Below, in pieces: positions 43,001 through 51,730 of a stretch of 64,000 bases of DNA. Each line of letters starts with the position of its first letter. Position 1 is the stretch's first letter. Position numbers and translations under genes: made by a program. Source of the DNA: Pseudomonadota bacterium (GTDB taxonomy: Bacteria > Pseudomonadota > Gammaproteobacteria > Pseudomonadales > Pseudohongiellaceae); assembly GCA_027621405.1 (NCBI GenBank), contig JAQCBT010000008.1, forward strand, positions 1 through 64,000, given 5' to 3'. Below the pieces are notes generated by a model. It saw nothing but the letters and a program-made list of their open reading frames with translations, did no database searches and was not told where the DNA came from.

Positions 43001-43270
43001 CGCATGGATCTGCGAATCGATCAGGAAATTCCGCTGATTTTTGGAACCAGGGCCCGTGCCTATTTGAAAGTCTACAACCTGTTAAACCTGCTCAACGACG
43101 AATGGGGTGTGCAATACGACAATGAGTTCTTCGCTCAACCTGTTGTCACCTCTTCGCTCGATGCCCAGGGTCGCTATGTATTCGAGAGCTTCCGACCGGA
43201 TACGATTACCGACCTGCGTGAAAACGCTTCCCTCTACGAAATTCGATTGGGTATACAGTTCGAATTCTAA
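40040..43270 (+). CDS. TonB-dependent receptor with N-terminal carboxypeptidase-regulatory-like domain (Oar-like)
   Basis: Signal peptide; IRGRLVDGSGNPLVNATVVVEDTRTGASRTLQSNNTGTFYATNLPVGGPYTVTI; C-terminal beta-barrel ending YEIRLGIQFEF. Confidence 0.9.
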   Translation: MRLPRSAKKLLCTSVLLALGATSTELAAQDTSSAIRGRLVDGSGNPLVNATVVVEDTRTGASRTLQSNNTGTFYATNLPVGGPYTVTINGNKTVTVDSIQLGDVYNLTVDMSAPSNIEEIIVFGEANTFVDVAAGPAATFGQFELDTMVAYNRDIRDVYSLDPRFNIDGDARDSQVNCIGKHPRFNSISIDGVAQNDRFGLNSNGYATATGMPFPYAAVSQVSAELAPFDVTYGGFSACNVNAVTKSGTNEWTGNAFFEGTNDGLRGDSLTQKDGTVSTFSTPSYDEEYYGFSVGGPLIRDRLFIFGAYEETESPEFIAQGFAGSSNGEERPWLDQATFNRVQSIANNLYNYDPGGQASDGTQATESYILRLDYNINENHTAALIYNYYDGLEDRASDSDSNEFEFANHYYRKGAELETWTAKLQSQWTDAFSTEIFVNTNEMVDSQVTVGPGDFGDHQISVGRNVIYLGADDSRQANQLNWESSFYKFTGEYLVGDHIITAGFERDELDVFNQFVQHSRGGEWDYFDDSANNPAFCDALSAQGRFDDPNCSLSGIDKFELGRPSRIYYGSGGGSNDPADASARFNVNTNMFYLQDEWYIPQYNLTLVGGLRYEQMDMSDRPNFNQAFTDLNGGLRNDANLDGVDLWMPRLGFTWEANYNLTVRGGIGLYSGGNPNVWVTNAWSNDGISNVQLQYRNFSGAQSVFSDVPLSGAGRPGYDVPQSLVDQVAATTAANASDSFLALIDPNYEQPSEMKYALGATYTFDSGLTVDGDILYSRQRNPAYYEDVSQSQVGTTAAGQPIFDFVRGEENYMLTNANTEGEGLALSLVAKHQYDWGLDWTLGYAYTDQTDVSPMTSSVAGSNFDNLTLTTLLDPLPATSDYVSPHRFTARVSYGRDFIPGHETRVTALFYRKKGQPQSFVMSSGDLEGDGFFGRHQLYVPGLNDPNVVLEPGFDVNAWAQFIQDNGYAQFAGGFVPRNESFSDWSSRMDLRIDQEIPLIFGTRARAYLKVYNLLNLLNDEWGVQYDNEFFAQPVVTSSLDAQGRYVFESFRPDTITDLRENASLYEIRLGIQFEF

Positions 43271-43292
43271 GTCTGATTAGAACCTCGAAACC

Positions 43293-43330
43293 AAAAGCCC
43301 GGTTACTCTGGAGTAACCGGGCTTTTTTTT
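43293..43330 (+). terminator. Intrinsic terminator of the TonB-receptor gene
   Basis: aaaagcccggttactc-tg-gagtaaccgggctttt followed by a T run. Confidence 0.92.
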
Positions 43331-43382
43331 TGAGCAGGGTAAAGCAGTAGAAGTCGCAGTTGGATTCAGCGAATCGAGACTG

Positions 43383-44990
43383 CTAATCCAATACCTTGAA
43401 CACTGGATAATCTATCTGCCCATCTGCCGCAAACCCAGGCTTCAGATATTCATCGAACAAGTTCCAGTAAGCAAGGCTGTCGTCAGATTCAGGCTCCAAC
43501 AGGTAGAAGATCAGGTTCGCCAGGCGATGATTCATGGAGACGATGAAGTCGCCCCGGGAGAAGACCCGGGTCTCATTGCGATAGCTGCCCGAAAGCAGGG
43601 AATTGCGATGACCATTCTGCACGAATGACTGCTCGCCAATCGCGTCGATGACAAAGGTCTGGCCATTGAAGCTGGAGTCAGCCTCCAGGGTTTCCACCCA
43701 GATACCATGCTCCTGAAGTTTATTCGCCAGACCCGAAAAGGCCGCACTGAAGACGTAGGCACTCGGCACAGTCGCCGTTTGCGTTGCTGCGAAGGCATTG
43801 TAATTGGCCACTCCCTCTATTGTGACCAATTCTGAACTGCGCACGAAATCCTGTGTACCGTCTGCCTTCTGGTAGGGGATATAGCTGTAGGTGAGCAGAT
43901 CGAGCGGCTCGTCCCTGGGCACCATTTCAAACTTCACACCTTTCTCCGTGCCGATTGTATTTTCGGCTACCCGGCTATCGGCCTCTCGATTGATGCGCCG
44001 AATCTCCTGCCCGTGTACACGAGTGTATTCGAGAATTTCCTCGACGAAGGCATTGGCGGCATGTACCCGCTTGTAAAACCTGTCATGGGAAAAGGTTTCG
44101 CTGAGAATGGCCATACGATTACGCAGCGCCATATTATTGGTAAGGTAACGTGGCGCATGATGAAAGGTGCGCAGCTCGGCAGGTGGCCAGTCCCGGTAGT
44201 CATAGCCCCCATACCAGCCGAAATCCAGATCAAACTTGTCTTTCACAGATTGCTGTATCGCAGGCAACATGATCTCACTGGTATAGTCAGAGGTCATCGA
44301 ATCACCCGCAGTATGATACGAATGTGCATAGGTCAGGGAGTAACCGTGCCAGGTGCCATTTGTTGTGTGCAGGTCTACCAGAAGGTCAGGATCCCAGCGC
44401 TGAATGACGTTTTCATAAAGTGCCCGTGTCTCATCTGCCTCCACGATCATGCCGTCACGATTCAGGTCATAACCATGGGCTGTGCGGATGCCGGTCATCA
44501 CTGGACTGAGTTCCTGGTTAGGACGCGTATTCTCCGCCATGGCATCGTTGCCGTCGGCGTTGTAGACAGGAACGAATATCAGGATCTGGTTTTCCAGTAG
44601 GTGTTGCTTGTCGCCGTAGAGGATATCCCGCATGGCGATGAGGGAGGCTTCCTTCCCTTCAACTTCCCCGCCATGAATATTGCCCTGGATGTAGATCACA
44701 GGTTTGCCACTGACAGCAGCCTGCTGCGGGCTGCTCAGTGGCGGGTCTGCCAGAACGACTATAGGCACTTGCCGTCCTTCCCGGGTCAGCAGTAGAGTCT
44801 CCCGATGCATGAGGGTTGTCTTCTGATCCAGCGCATCGATAACCGAAATCACCTCATCGAAGGTCGATGTGCGCTCGTAATTGCTCAACTCAGCCGTTGT
44901 CATCATGGCTTCATCGAACACCTGTACCTGGGCAACTCCGGAGATGGCTCCAAACAAACTGCAGATGGCTATTGTGCTGCGCCCGAACAT
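43383..44990 (-). CDS. M14-family zinc carboxypeptidase, secreted
   Basis: Signal peptide; IYIQGNIHGGEVEGKEAS, NRDGMIVEADETRALYENV, VDLHTTNGT. Confidence 0.88.
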   Translation of the reverse strand: MFGRSTIAICSLFGAISGVAQVQVFDEAMMTTAELSNYERTSTFDEVISVIDALDQKTTLMHRETLLLTREGRQVPIVVLADPPLSSPQQAAVSGKPVIYIQGNIHGGEVEGKEASLIAMRDILYGDKQHLLENQILIFVPVYNADGNDAMAENTRPNQELSPVMTGIRTAHGYDLNRDGMIVEADETRALYENVIQRWDPDLLVDLHTTNGTWHGYSLTYAHSYHTAGDSMTSDYTSEIMLPAIQQSVKDKFDLDFGWYGGYDYRDWPPAELRTFHHAPRYLTNNMALRNRMAILSETFSHDRFYKRVHAANAFVEEILEYTRVHGQEIRRINREADSRVAENTIGTEKGVKFEMVPRDEPLDLLTYSYIPYQKADGTQDFVRSSELVTIEGVANYNAFAATQTATVPSAYVFSAAFSGLANKLQEHGIWVETLEADSSFNGQTFVIDAIGEQSFVQNGHRNSLLSGSYRNETRVFSRGDFIVSMNHRLANLIFYLLEPESDDSLAYWNLFDEYLKPGFAADGQIDYPVFKVLD

Positions 44991-45144
44991 GGCTACCCTC
45001 GCAACGAATTCTGAAAACTGTAGAGTCTACCGGTATTGCGATTTATAAGCAGCGCCCTGCAACCAGGGGAAAATTGCCAGTTACCTGCGCGAACCGGGAA
45101 AAGTTAACCTATACTGGGGCTTGCCGATATTTTCCGAGCTGAGC

Positions 45145-46720
45145 ATGCACGACTCTCTGCTTCTCCTGACCATCATTGACCTGCTAATCCTGGCAGCCAT
45201 CGTTTTTGGGGGGGCTTCGTCTGCATGCGCTGAGCCGGCAGTTCGGAAGCCAGGGAATGGGCATAAGCCTGGTCCTGGCAGGCTTCGCCGCGATCGGCTC
45301 CTACTTCCTGTTGGAGGTCTTCGCAATCTGGATTCTTCCCGTTCTTGCAGGGATCCAATTTGCGACACAGGTATCGGATCTGCTGCGCTTCGATTTGCGG
45401 ACCTACTTTAATCTCACCGCTGCGGTCCTGATCGCTATTGGCATTCAACGATTGACCTCGTATCTGTTCGCCACCCAGGCCGAACTGGGTCGCAAGGCCG
45501 AACAGGCCCGGGTCAAGGAGGCCGAAAATCGGGTCCTCCTCGCCCAGCTCCACCAGAATCAGAAGGTTGAATCCCTGGGTACCCTGGCAGGCGGTATAGC
45601 CCACGACTTTAACAATATCCTGTCATCGATCATCAATAGCGCCGAACTGCTGCAGATCTATGTGGGTGATGATGAGAAGGCGAGGAGAAATACGGATCGA
45701 ATCATCAACAACGGGAAGAAGGCATCGAACCTGATTCGCCAGATTCTCACCTTCAGCCGCATGGACAGCCAGGAATTGAAATCCTGGGACCTGTCCAGAC
45801 TGGTTGCTGAAGACCTGGAAATCGTGCGCGCTACTATCCCCAGTTACATCGAGATCGAAACGGAACTGGATTCGGACATTGGAACGGTTCTCGCCGATCG
45901 TACCCAGATCAGCCAGTTAACCCTGAATCTCATAACCAATGCCTATCACGCGATAGGCGACCAGCCGGGCAAAATCACGGTTTCGGTGAAGCGCAGCAAT
46001 CTTGCTGAGTGCAAGACAAATGTAAACCAGTCAGGATACCCGGAGAGTGTTGCAGTCATAGTCAGCGATAATGGCTGTGGCATGGATGAAGCCATTCAGC
46101 AACGCATGTTCGATCCCTTCTTCACCACCAAGGAAGTCGGCAAGGGCACGGGCCTCGGCCTGTCATCGGTGCACGGCATCGTGGAGAGCCACAATGGGGC
46201 GATCTCCGTGGATTCCAGCCCCGGCTTGGGCACGACCATCAGGGTATGTTTCCCGGTAAGCGCTGGCACTGAGGAAATCGAGAAGGCCCCGGAAAGGATA
46301 ACAAGCGCCTTTGGCAAGGTTATCCTGCTGGTGGAAGACAACCAGGAATTGGGCAGCCTGATCAAGGAGCACGTGGAGCGCCAGGGGAATCAGGTAGATC
46401 ACCTGACGGACGGAGTCGCGGCTTTCGAAAAGTTCCTGTCCAGGCCCGATCACTATGATCTGGTCATCACCGACCAGGCCATACCCAGCCTGTCCGGCCG
46501 GCAACTGGCAGAGAAGCTGCTGCGATCCAATCCCGACTTGCCCATTCTGCTGATGACGGGCTACAGCGAGTCTATTTCCGAGTCCCAGGCAAAATCCATG
46601 GGCATCATGGAATTCATTCTGAAGCCCTTCTCACTGGCGGAACTGGACAGGAGTGTTGCCAATTGTACGGGGGTTCAGGCCGACTCCCGCCTGCCCGAAG
46701 TCCAGTTCAGCGAAGCCTGA
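45145..46720 (+). pseudogene. Hybrid sensor histidine kinase/response regulator with an apparent N-terminal frameshift
   Basis: GGIAHDFNNILSSIINSAEL, HATPase motifs, C-terminal receiver. The N-terminal TM helix (MHDSLLLLTIIDLLILAAIVFGG) is in a different frame from 45206..46720, broken at a G7 run. The uninterrupted ORF is 45206..46720. Confidence 0.8.
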
Positions 46721-46983
46721 ACAAGCGCTCCGTATGCCCTTTTTGCGGTGAGCTGCCGCCGCATTTGTAACAGTTTGCAATTTTCCACCCTTCACAATTA
46801 CTGATATCCGCCGCAATGCCCCGTAATTCGGGCCTTCCAGCCTTCCACCGCAAACCCGTTTTATTGCATTCGAGGGCAAAAAAGCATAGCCTCAAGAGTT
46901 GATATAACTGCCTTTCAGGCACATCAAAACTGGCTGGGGACTCCACGGGACTCCCTTGCCCTCCCATAACAAAAAACGGAGCA

Positions 46984-47574
46984 ATGTCAGTGAATCCCAA
47001 ACTAACACGCAGACGTTTTATCAAGGGGGTCATATTTTCCGGAGCAGCCGCGACCACCGGCGCCGGAATGTACCTCGCCAATGCCCAGTCCGGGCAAGGT
47101 GCCGCCGAGCGCTTGATAACCCTAAACATTAACGGGCGCAGCCGCCCCGTTGACGTGATGCCTACGGAAACACTCGCTTATACCCTGCGCTACAAACTCG
47201 ACCTCACCGGCACCAAGATTGGCTGCAACCGGGGCGAATGCGGGGCTTGTACGGTACTGATCGATGGTGTCGCCAACTATGCCTGTTCTGTGCTCACCCA
47301 CAACGTAAAGGACAAGGCAGTGATTTCCATCGAAGGCATCAAGGCCACTGATGGCACCCTGCACGCAGTGCAGCAGGCCTTCATCGACGAGAATTCACCG
47401 CAGTGCGGTTTCTGCACACCCGGCCAGATCATGTCGGCCGTGGCCTTGCTCAACAGCAACCCTACTCCCACCCGGGAACAAGTTCGCGCCGGCCTGTCAG
47501 GAAACCTGTGCCGCTGCGGTGCCTATGAACATTACATAAACGGCGTACTTCGCGCCTCGGGGCAGCTGGCATGA
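46984..47574 (+). CDS. [2Fe-2S] subunit of a xanthine dehydrogenase-family enzyme, with Tat signal
   Basis: TRRRFIKGVIFSGAAATTGAG; GCNRGECGACTVLIDG; CGFCTPGQIMSAVALL, GNLCRCGAYEHY. Confidence 0.94.
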   Translation: MSVNPKLTRRRFIKGVIFSGAAATTGAGMYLANAQSGQGAAERLITLNINGRSRPVDVMPTETLAYTLRYKLDLTGTKIGCNRGECGACTVLIDGVANYACSVLTHNVKDKAVISIEGIKATDGTLHAVQQAFIDENSPQCGFCTPGQIMSAVALLNSNPTPTREQVRAGLSGNLCRCGAYEHYINGVLRASGQLA

Positions 47575-50015
47575 GTACACATATTGGAAAGAACTTCACT
47601 CCGCCCTGTATCGAGGGCAAGGTAACCGGCGAGATCAAGTACGCCGAGGACTACAAGGCAGAGGGCATGGTCTACGCCCGCCTGCTCACCAGCCCGATGC
47701 CCAGTGGCCGGGTAGTGAACATCGATGCCAGCGAAGCGCTGCGCATGGATGGCGTGGTTGGAATCTTTACCGCTGATGATCTGCCGCCTGTCGCTCCGCC
47801 GGCAAATCCAGCCCTGGCTTCTGATTACATTACTTATGTTGGCCAGCCTATCCTGGCAGTAGCAGCCATTTCTGAGGAAATCGCAGAATCTGCACTGGAT
47901 CGCATCCGGGTCGATTTCGAGCGTCGCCCATTTGTGGTCGACCCCCTCGACAGCCTGTCTCCGGGCGGCCCCGACGCCTATCCTGAAGGTAATGCCCTCG
48001 TGCGTACCCAGGAGGAAGGTCCTGAAGGCTCACCCATCGTGGGAGCCCAGATCAAGAGCATCAAGTGGCCGCAGAGCGCCATCGATGCGCTGAAGGCTGG
48101 TCGCGAGCCAGTGGGCGGCGAGTTCACCGATGAGTGGTCATTCGGTGACATCGAGGCAGGCTTTGCCGAGGCGGCGGCCATTATCGAAGAGCCCTTCGTC
48201 ACCATGGGTTACCCCCACCATTCCCTGGAAGCCCGTACCTGTATGGCTTACTGGGAAAATGGCAAGTGCTACTTCCACGGCTCATCCCAGAGCCAGAGCG
48301 CCAACAACGCGGGCCTGGCCCGTATGCTGAACATCGATCTTGCTGATCTGGTGTTCATCAATGAGGCTACTGGTGGTGGTTTCGGCTCCAAGATTGGTCC
48401 CTACCCCTACATGGCAATCTCCGGCAACTTCGCCCGCGTGCTGAATCGTCCGGTACAACTGCGCATTACCCGCGAGCAGGAGTTCTACATAGGCTCTGCC
48501 CGTTCCGGTATGCAGGGCTGGATCAAGGTAGGGGTGAAGGAAAACGGCAAGGTCTCAGCAGTAGACCTGGTTATCGTCAACGACGGCGGCATGACCGGCG
48601 GCGGCAGCGGTAACTCCTCTGCACAGCACGTTACCGTGGCCTACCAGCCCGAGAACATGCGTTTCCGCCATATCTCGGTTTACACCAACACGACGCCGCG
48701 CGGTGCACAACGTGGTCCGGGCCAGAACGAAATGGCCTCGGTGCTGGCCCCCATGACCGACAAGCTGGCAGAAGCCATCAACATGGATCGGGTTGCCTTC
48801 CGCAAGGTTAACGTTCTGGACAGCGATGGCTTCCAGGGCGGTAGCCAGGGTCCGGTTACCAGCGCCTTCGTGCGCGAAGCACTGGACCAGGGAGCGCGCG
48901 CGTTCAACTGGGCCGAGCGCAGCGCCCTGCCTAAAGACAAGGGCGGCAGCATCCGTCGCGGTGTAGGGGTTGGCCTCGGTTATCACGGCGCTGGTGGTCG
49001 CGGTTATGACGGCCTGTTGCGCATCGGCACCGATGGCAAGCTCTACATCCACAGTGGTGTGGGCAACCTGGGAACCTATTCCTACGCAGCCACCTGTCGT
49101 GCGGCTGCAGAGGCATTGCAGGTACCCTGGGAGCGTTGTGAAATCGTGCGCGGTCGTTCCGACCGTCACCTGCCACACAGCTCCGGCCAGGGTGGCTCAA
49201 ACACGATCTTCACCCACACCCGTACCAACTGGGTCGCTGCCCAGGACGCCATTCAGAAGCTGAAAGAAATTGCAGCGACTGACTTCGGCGGCAGTGCAGA
49301 GGATTACGACATCGGTAATGAGACTGTGTTCAACATCGCCGATCCCAGCAAGAGCATGTCCTATGGACAGGCGGCGCAACGCGCCATGGAACTGGGTGGC
49401 AAGTTCAGCGGTGAAGAATACCCCGACGATATCAATCCTCTGACCCAACTCGCCGTGCAGGGTCTTGCCGGCACCGGACTCGTAGGTGTCGCCAAGGACA
49501 ACCTGCCAGGGGTTGGACAGCCTCCAGGCAATGTGGTCGGATTCATGGAGATCGAACTGGACACCGACACCGGCAAGGTCAAGGTTCTGGATTACGCCGC
49601 CGTGGCCGATTGTGGCACGGTGGTACACCCGAAGAACTTCGACAACGCCATGCGTGGCGGTATGGTCTGGGGTATCGGACTCACCAACTACGAACGCCAT
49701 GTCTACGATCCACAGAATGGTCTGCCGGCGAACACGGGTCTGTATCAGTGTAAGCCACCTACCAACCAGGACGTACCGATCGAAACCTATGCCGGCGGGG
49801 TGAATATCCCTGACCCGCAGAATCCGACCGGCGGTCGTGGTATCGGTGAACCTACCCAGGGCGCAGCAGCGGCCGCACTGGCCAGTGCGATTCGTGATGC
49901 ACTGGGCGGGCACATGTTCAACACCGCTCCCACCACCACGGACATGATCATTAACCACCTGGCCGGTAACGAAATCAGTTCCGGAACGGGTTCCCTTCGA
50001 ACCAACACTTTCTGA
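47571..50015 (+). CDS. Molybdopterin-binding (large) subunit of a xanthine dehydrogenase-family enzyme
   Basis: GEIKYAEDYKAEGMVYARL, EATGGGFGSKIGP, RGPGQNEMA, GRGIGEPTQGAAAAA; ATGA overlap with the [2Fe-2S] gene. Confidence 0.93.
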   Translation: MSTHIGKNFTPPCIEGKVTGEIKYAEDYKAEGMVYARLLTSPMPSGRVVNIDASEALRMDGVVGIFTADDLPPVAPPANPALASDYITYVGQPILAVAAISEEIAESALDRIRVDFERRPFVVDPLDSLSPGGPDAYPEGNALVRTQEEGPEGSPIVGAQIKSIKWPQSAIDALKAGREPVGGEFTDEWSFGDIEAGFAEAAAIIEEPFVTMGYPHHSLEARTCMAYWENGKCYFHGSSQSQSANNAGLARMLNIDLADLVFINEATGGGFGSKIGPYPYMAISGNFARVLNRPVQLRITREQEFYIGSARSGMQGWIKVGVKENGKVSAVDLVIVNDGGMTGGGSGNSSAQHVTVAYQPENMRFRHISVYTNTTPRGAQRGPGQNEMASVLAPMTDKLAEAINMDRVAFRKVNVLDSDGFQGGSQGPVTSAFVREALDQGARAFNWAERSALPKDKGGSIRRGVGVGLGYHGAGGRGYDGLLRIGTDGKLYIHSGVGNLGTYSYAATCRAAAEALQVPWERCEIVRGRSDRHLPHSSGQGGSNTIFTHTRTNWVAAQDAIQKLKEIAATDFGGSAEDYDIGNETVFNIADPSKSMSYGQAAQRAMELGGKFSGEEYPDDINPLTQLAVQGLAGTGLVGVAKDNLPGVGQPPGNVVGFMEIELDTDTGKVKVLDYAAVADCGTVVHPKNFDNAMRGGMVWGIGLTNYERHVYDPQNGLPANTGLYQCKPPTNQDVPIETYAGGVNIPDPQNPTGGRGIGEPTQGAAAAALASAIRDALGGHMFNTAPTTTDMIINHLAGNEISSGTGSLRTNTF

Positions 50016-50023
50016 GGTCAACC

Positions 50024-51013
50024 ATGCCAGCACATGATGTAATGCCAAATATGGATCTGTACCAGCCGGTACAGGTTGAAGATGCGCTTGCCATTGCTGA
50101 CCGCCTCGCCGAAAGAGGTTGGTTAGTTGGTGGCGGCCAGGACACCTACGGATGGTTGAAGGACCGGGCGAAGTCTGCCGACGCCCTGATCGACCTGAGT
50201 GGCATCGAGTCACTCAGGGGAATCCGGGAAACGGCAAACGGTATCGAGATCGGCGCCCTCACCACCCTCACCGAAGTGGCTGAAAGCGAAATCATCCATA
50301 ACAGCTATTCCCTGTTGTCACAGGCAGCCGCCGTGGTTGCCAGCCCCCAGATCCGCAACATCGGAACCCTCGGCGGCAACGTGTCCCAGGACGTACGCTG
50401 CTGGTACTACCGCCGCGGTCTGTCTTGCTACAGGGCCGGCGGTAACCTCTGCTACGCCGACACCCCACAGGGTATGAATCGTGAGCACGCACTGTTCGAA
50501 CAGAGCCGCTGTGTTGCCGCGGGTGCCTCCGATACTGCACCTGCCCTGGTGGCACTGGATGCCACAATGGTGATTCAAAATCTGGATGGAACCCGCACCG
50601 TGTCGGCCGAAGATTTCTTCGTCGGACCGGCCAACGACATCGAAAGCACCACCGTATTGCGCCCCGGCGACATTCTTACTGCCGTAAGAATTCCCAACAC
50701 CTGGGCGAATGCCACGTTCTACTGGGAAAAGGTTGCAGACCGCAATGTCTGGGATTTCTCCCTGGTAAATGTCGCGGCGGCGTTTAAAGTCAGCGGTGGC
50801 ACGATTCAGGATTCCCGAATCGTTGCCGGCGCCGTGCAGACCACTCCACGCAGATTGACCAACGTGGAGGCAGCGGTTCGCGGCCAGGCCAAGAACGCGC
50901 AAACTGGTGAATCGGTTAAGGCACTTGCTGCCGAGGGTGCGCGCACCCTGGCACACAATGGCTTCAAGGTTCCGCTTCTGCAGAATCTTGTGAAGAGAGC
51001 CATCAGCGCCTAG
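50024..51013 (+). CDS. FAD-binding subunit of a xanthine dehydrogenase-family enzyme, with a probable [4Fe-4S] insertion
   Basis: IRNIGTLGGNVSQDVRCWYYRRGLSCYRAGGNLCYADTPQGMNREHALFEQSRCVAAGASD. Confidence 0.92.
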   Translation: MPAHDVMPNMDLYQPVQVEDALAIADRLAERGWLVGGGQDTYGWLKDRAKSADALIDLSGIESLRGIRETANGIEIGALTTLTEVAESEIIHNSYSLLSQAAAVVASPQIRNIGTLGGNVSQDVRCWYYRRGLSCYRAGGNLCYADTPQGMNREHALFEQSRCVAAGASDTAPALVALDATMVIQNLDGTRTVSAEDFFVGPANDIESTTVLRPGDILTAVRIPNTWANATFYWEKVADRNVWDFSLVNVAAAFKVSGGTIQDSRIVAGAVQTTPRRLTNVEAAVRGQAKNAQTGESVKALAAEGARTLAHNGFKVPLLQNLVKRAISA

Positions 51014-51050
51014 GTAAATCCTGGCAATCAATTGCCAGATACTTAACAAG

Positions 51051-51087
51051 AAAGGGGCCAGATTATTAGATCCGGCCCCTTTTTTTT
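51051..51087 (+). terminator. Intrinsic terminator of the molybdoenzyme operon
   Basis: aaaggggcc...ggccccttttttttt hairpin plus T tract. Confidence 0.88.
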
Positions 51088-51184
51088 GGATCATTGCGGA
51101 TTTCCGGGAATTGTGACCAAGCCCTGCTCGTGGGGGCTGGTTGTAGTATCGTCAGATCATCCTTGCAGGCTGTGGTCGTGCCGG

Positions 51185-51248
51185 ACCGAGAAAATAGGGA
51201 CAGATTTATTTTTTTCTTAAAAAATAAATCTGTCCCTATTTTCTCGGT
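51185..51248. repeat. 30-bp perfect palindromic element
   Basis: accgagaaaatagggacagatttatttttt-tctt-aaaaaataaatctgtccctattttctcggt. Confidence 0.95.
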
Positions 51249-51424
51249 TCATCGCGAGATTGCGAGAATCATGAAGAGGCCTAGACTATGGAATTGTAGA
51301 TTGTGTCCTCCTGCAGGATGGGATCATGCCCAACAGGAGGGAAGAGAAAATCTCGACGACCCGGCTATCACTGACCAAGCAGCTGTGGGGAAGGCAGGTG
51401 AAAGCAAGCAGGTGGTTTAGACTA

Positions 51425-51480
51425 ATGAAAAAATCGACTTCAGGGGCAGCCTTTCCGGCCACCCCGGTCGATTTTTTCAT
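51425..51480. terminator. Probable (bidirectional) terminator downstream of the 44-aa ORF
   Basis: atgaaaaaatcgac ... gtcgattttttcat, 14-bp perfect arms with A/T tracts. Confidence 0.75.
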
Positions 51481-51499
51481 AACAGACTTTATCTGCCAT

Positions 51500-51634
51500 T
51501 TAAGGGATTTGATAGATCAGGTTACCCACGAAATATCCCGTGGTAAGAATGCACAGGTAGAGGCCAAAAATTGTGGCCACCACAGGTACCAGATTGTAAC
51601 GATGCTCTTCTGTGTTTGCTGTAGCTGTGGACAT
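51500..51634 (-). CDS. Small single-TM protein, 44 aa (absent from supplied ORF track)
   Basis: MSTATANTEEHRYNLVPVVATIFGLYLCILTTGYFVGNLIYQIP; strong Shine-Dalgarno (gaggaggaatcgatATG); terminator-like hairpin downstream. Confidence 0.7.
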   Translation of the reverse strand: MSTATANTEEHRYNLVPVVATIFGLYLCILTTGYFVGNLIYQIP

Positions 51635-51730
51635 ATCGATTCCTCCTCTAACATGTCTCTATCATGGTGAGGAGAATACAGACTTCTGCACAAACAGATT
51701 TTGATTCAGATCAGTAAAACGATCGGGGGC

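Noticed and set aside
49197-50213. 338-aa minus-strand ORF antisense to the molybdenum subunit
   Set aside because: Mirror-frame ORF over a strongly supported gene.
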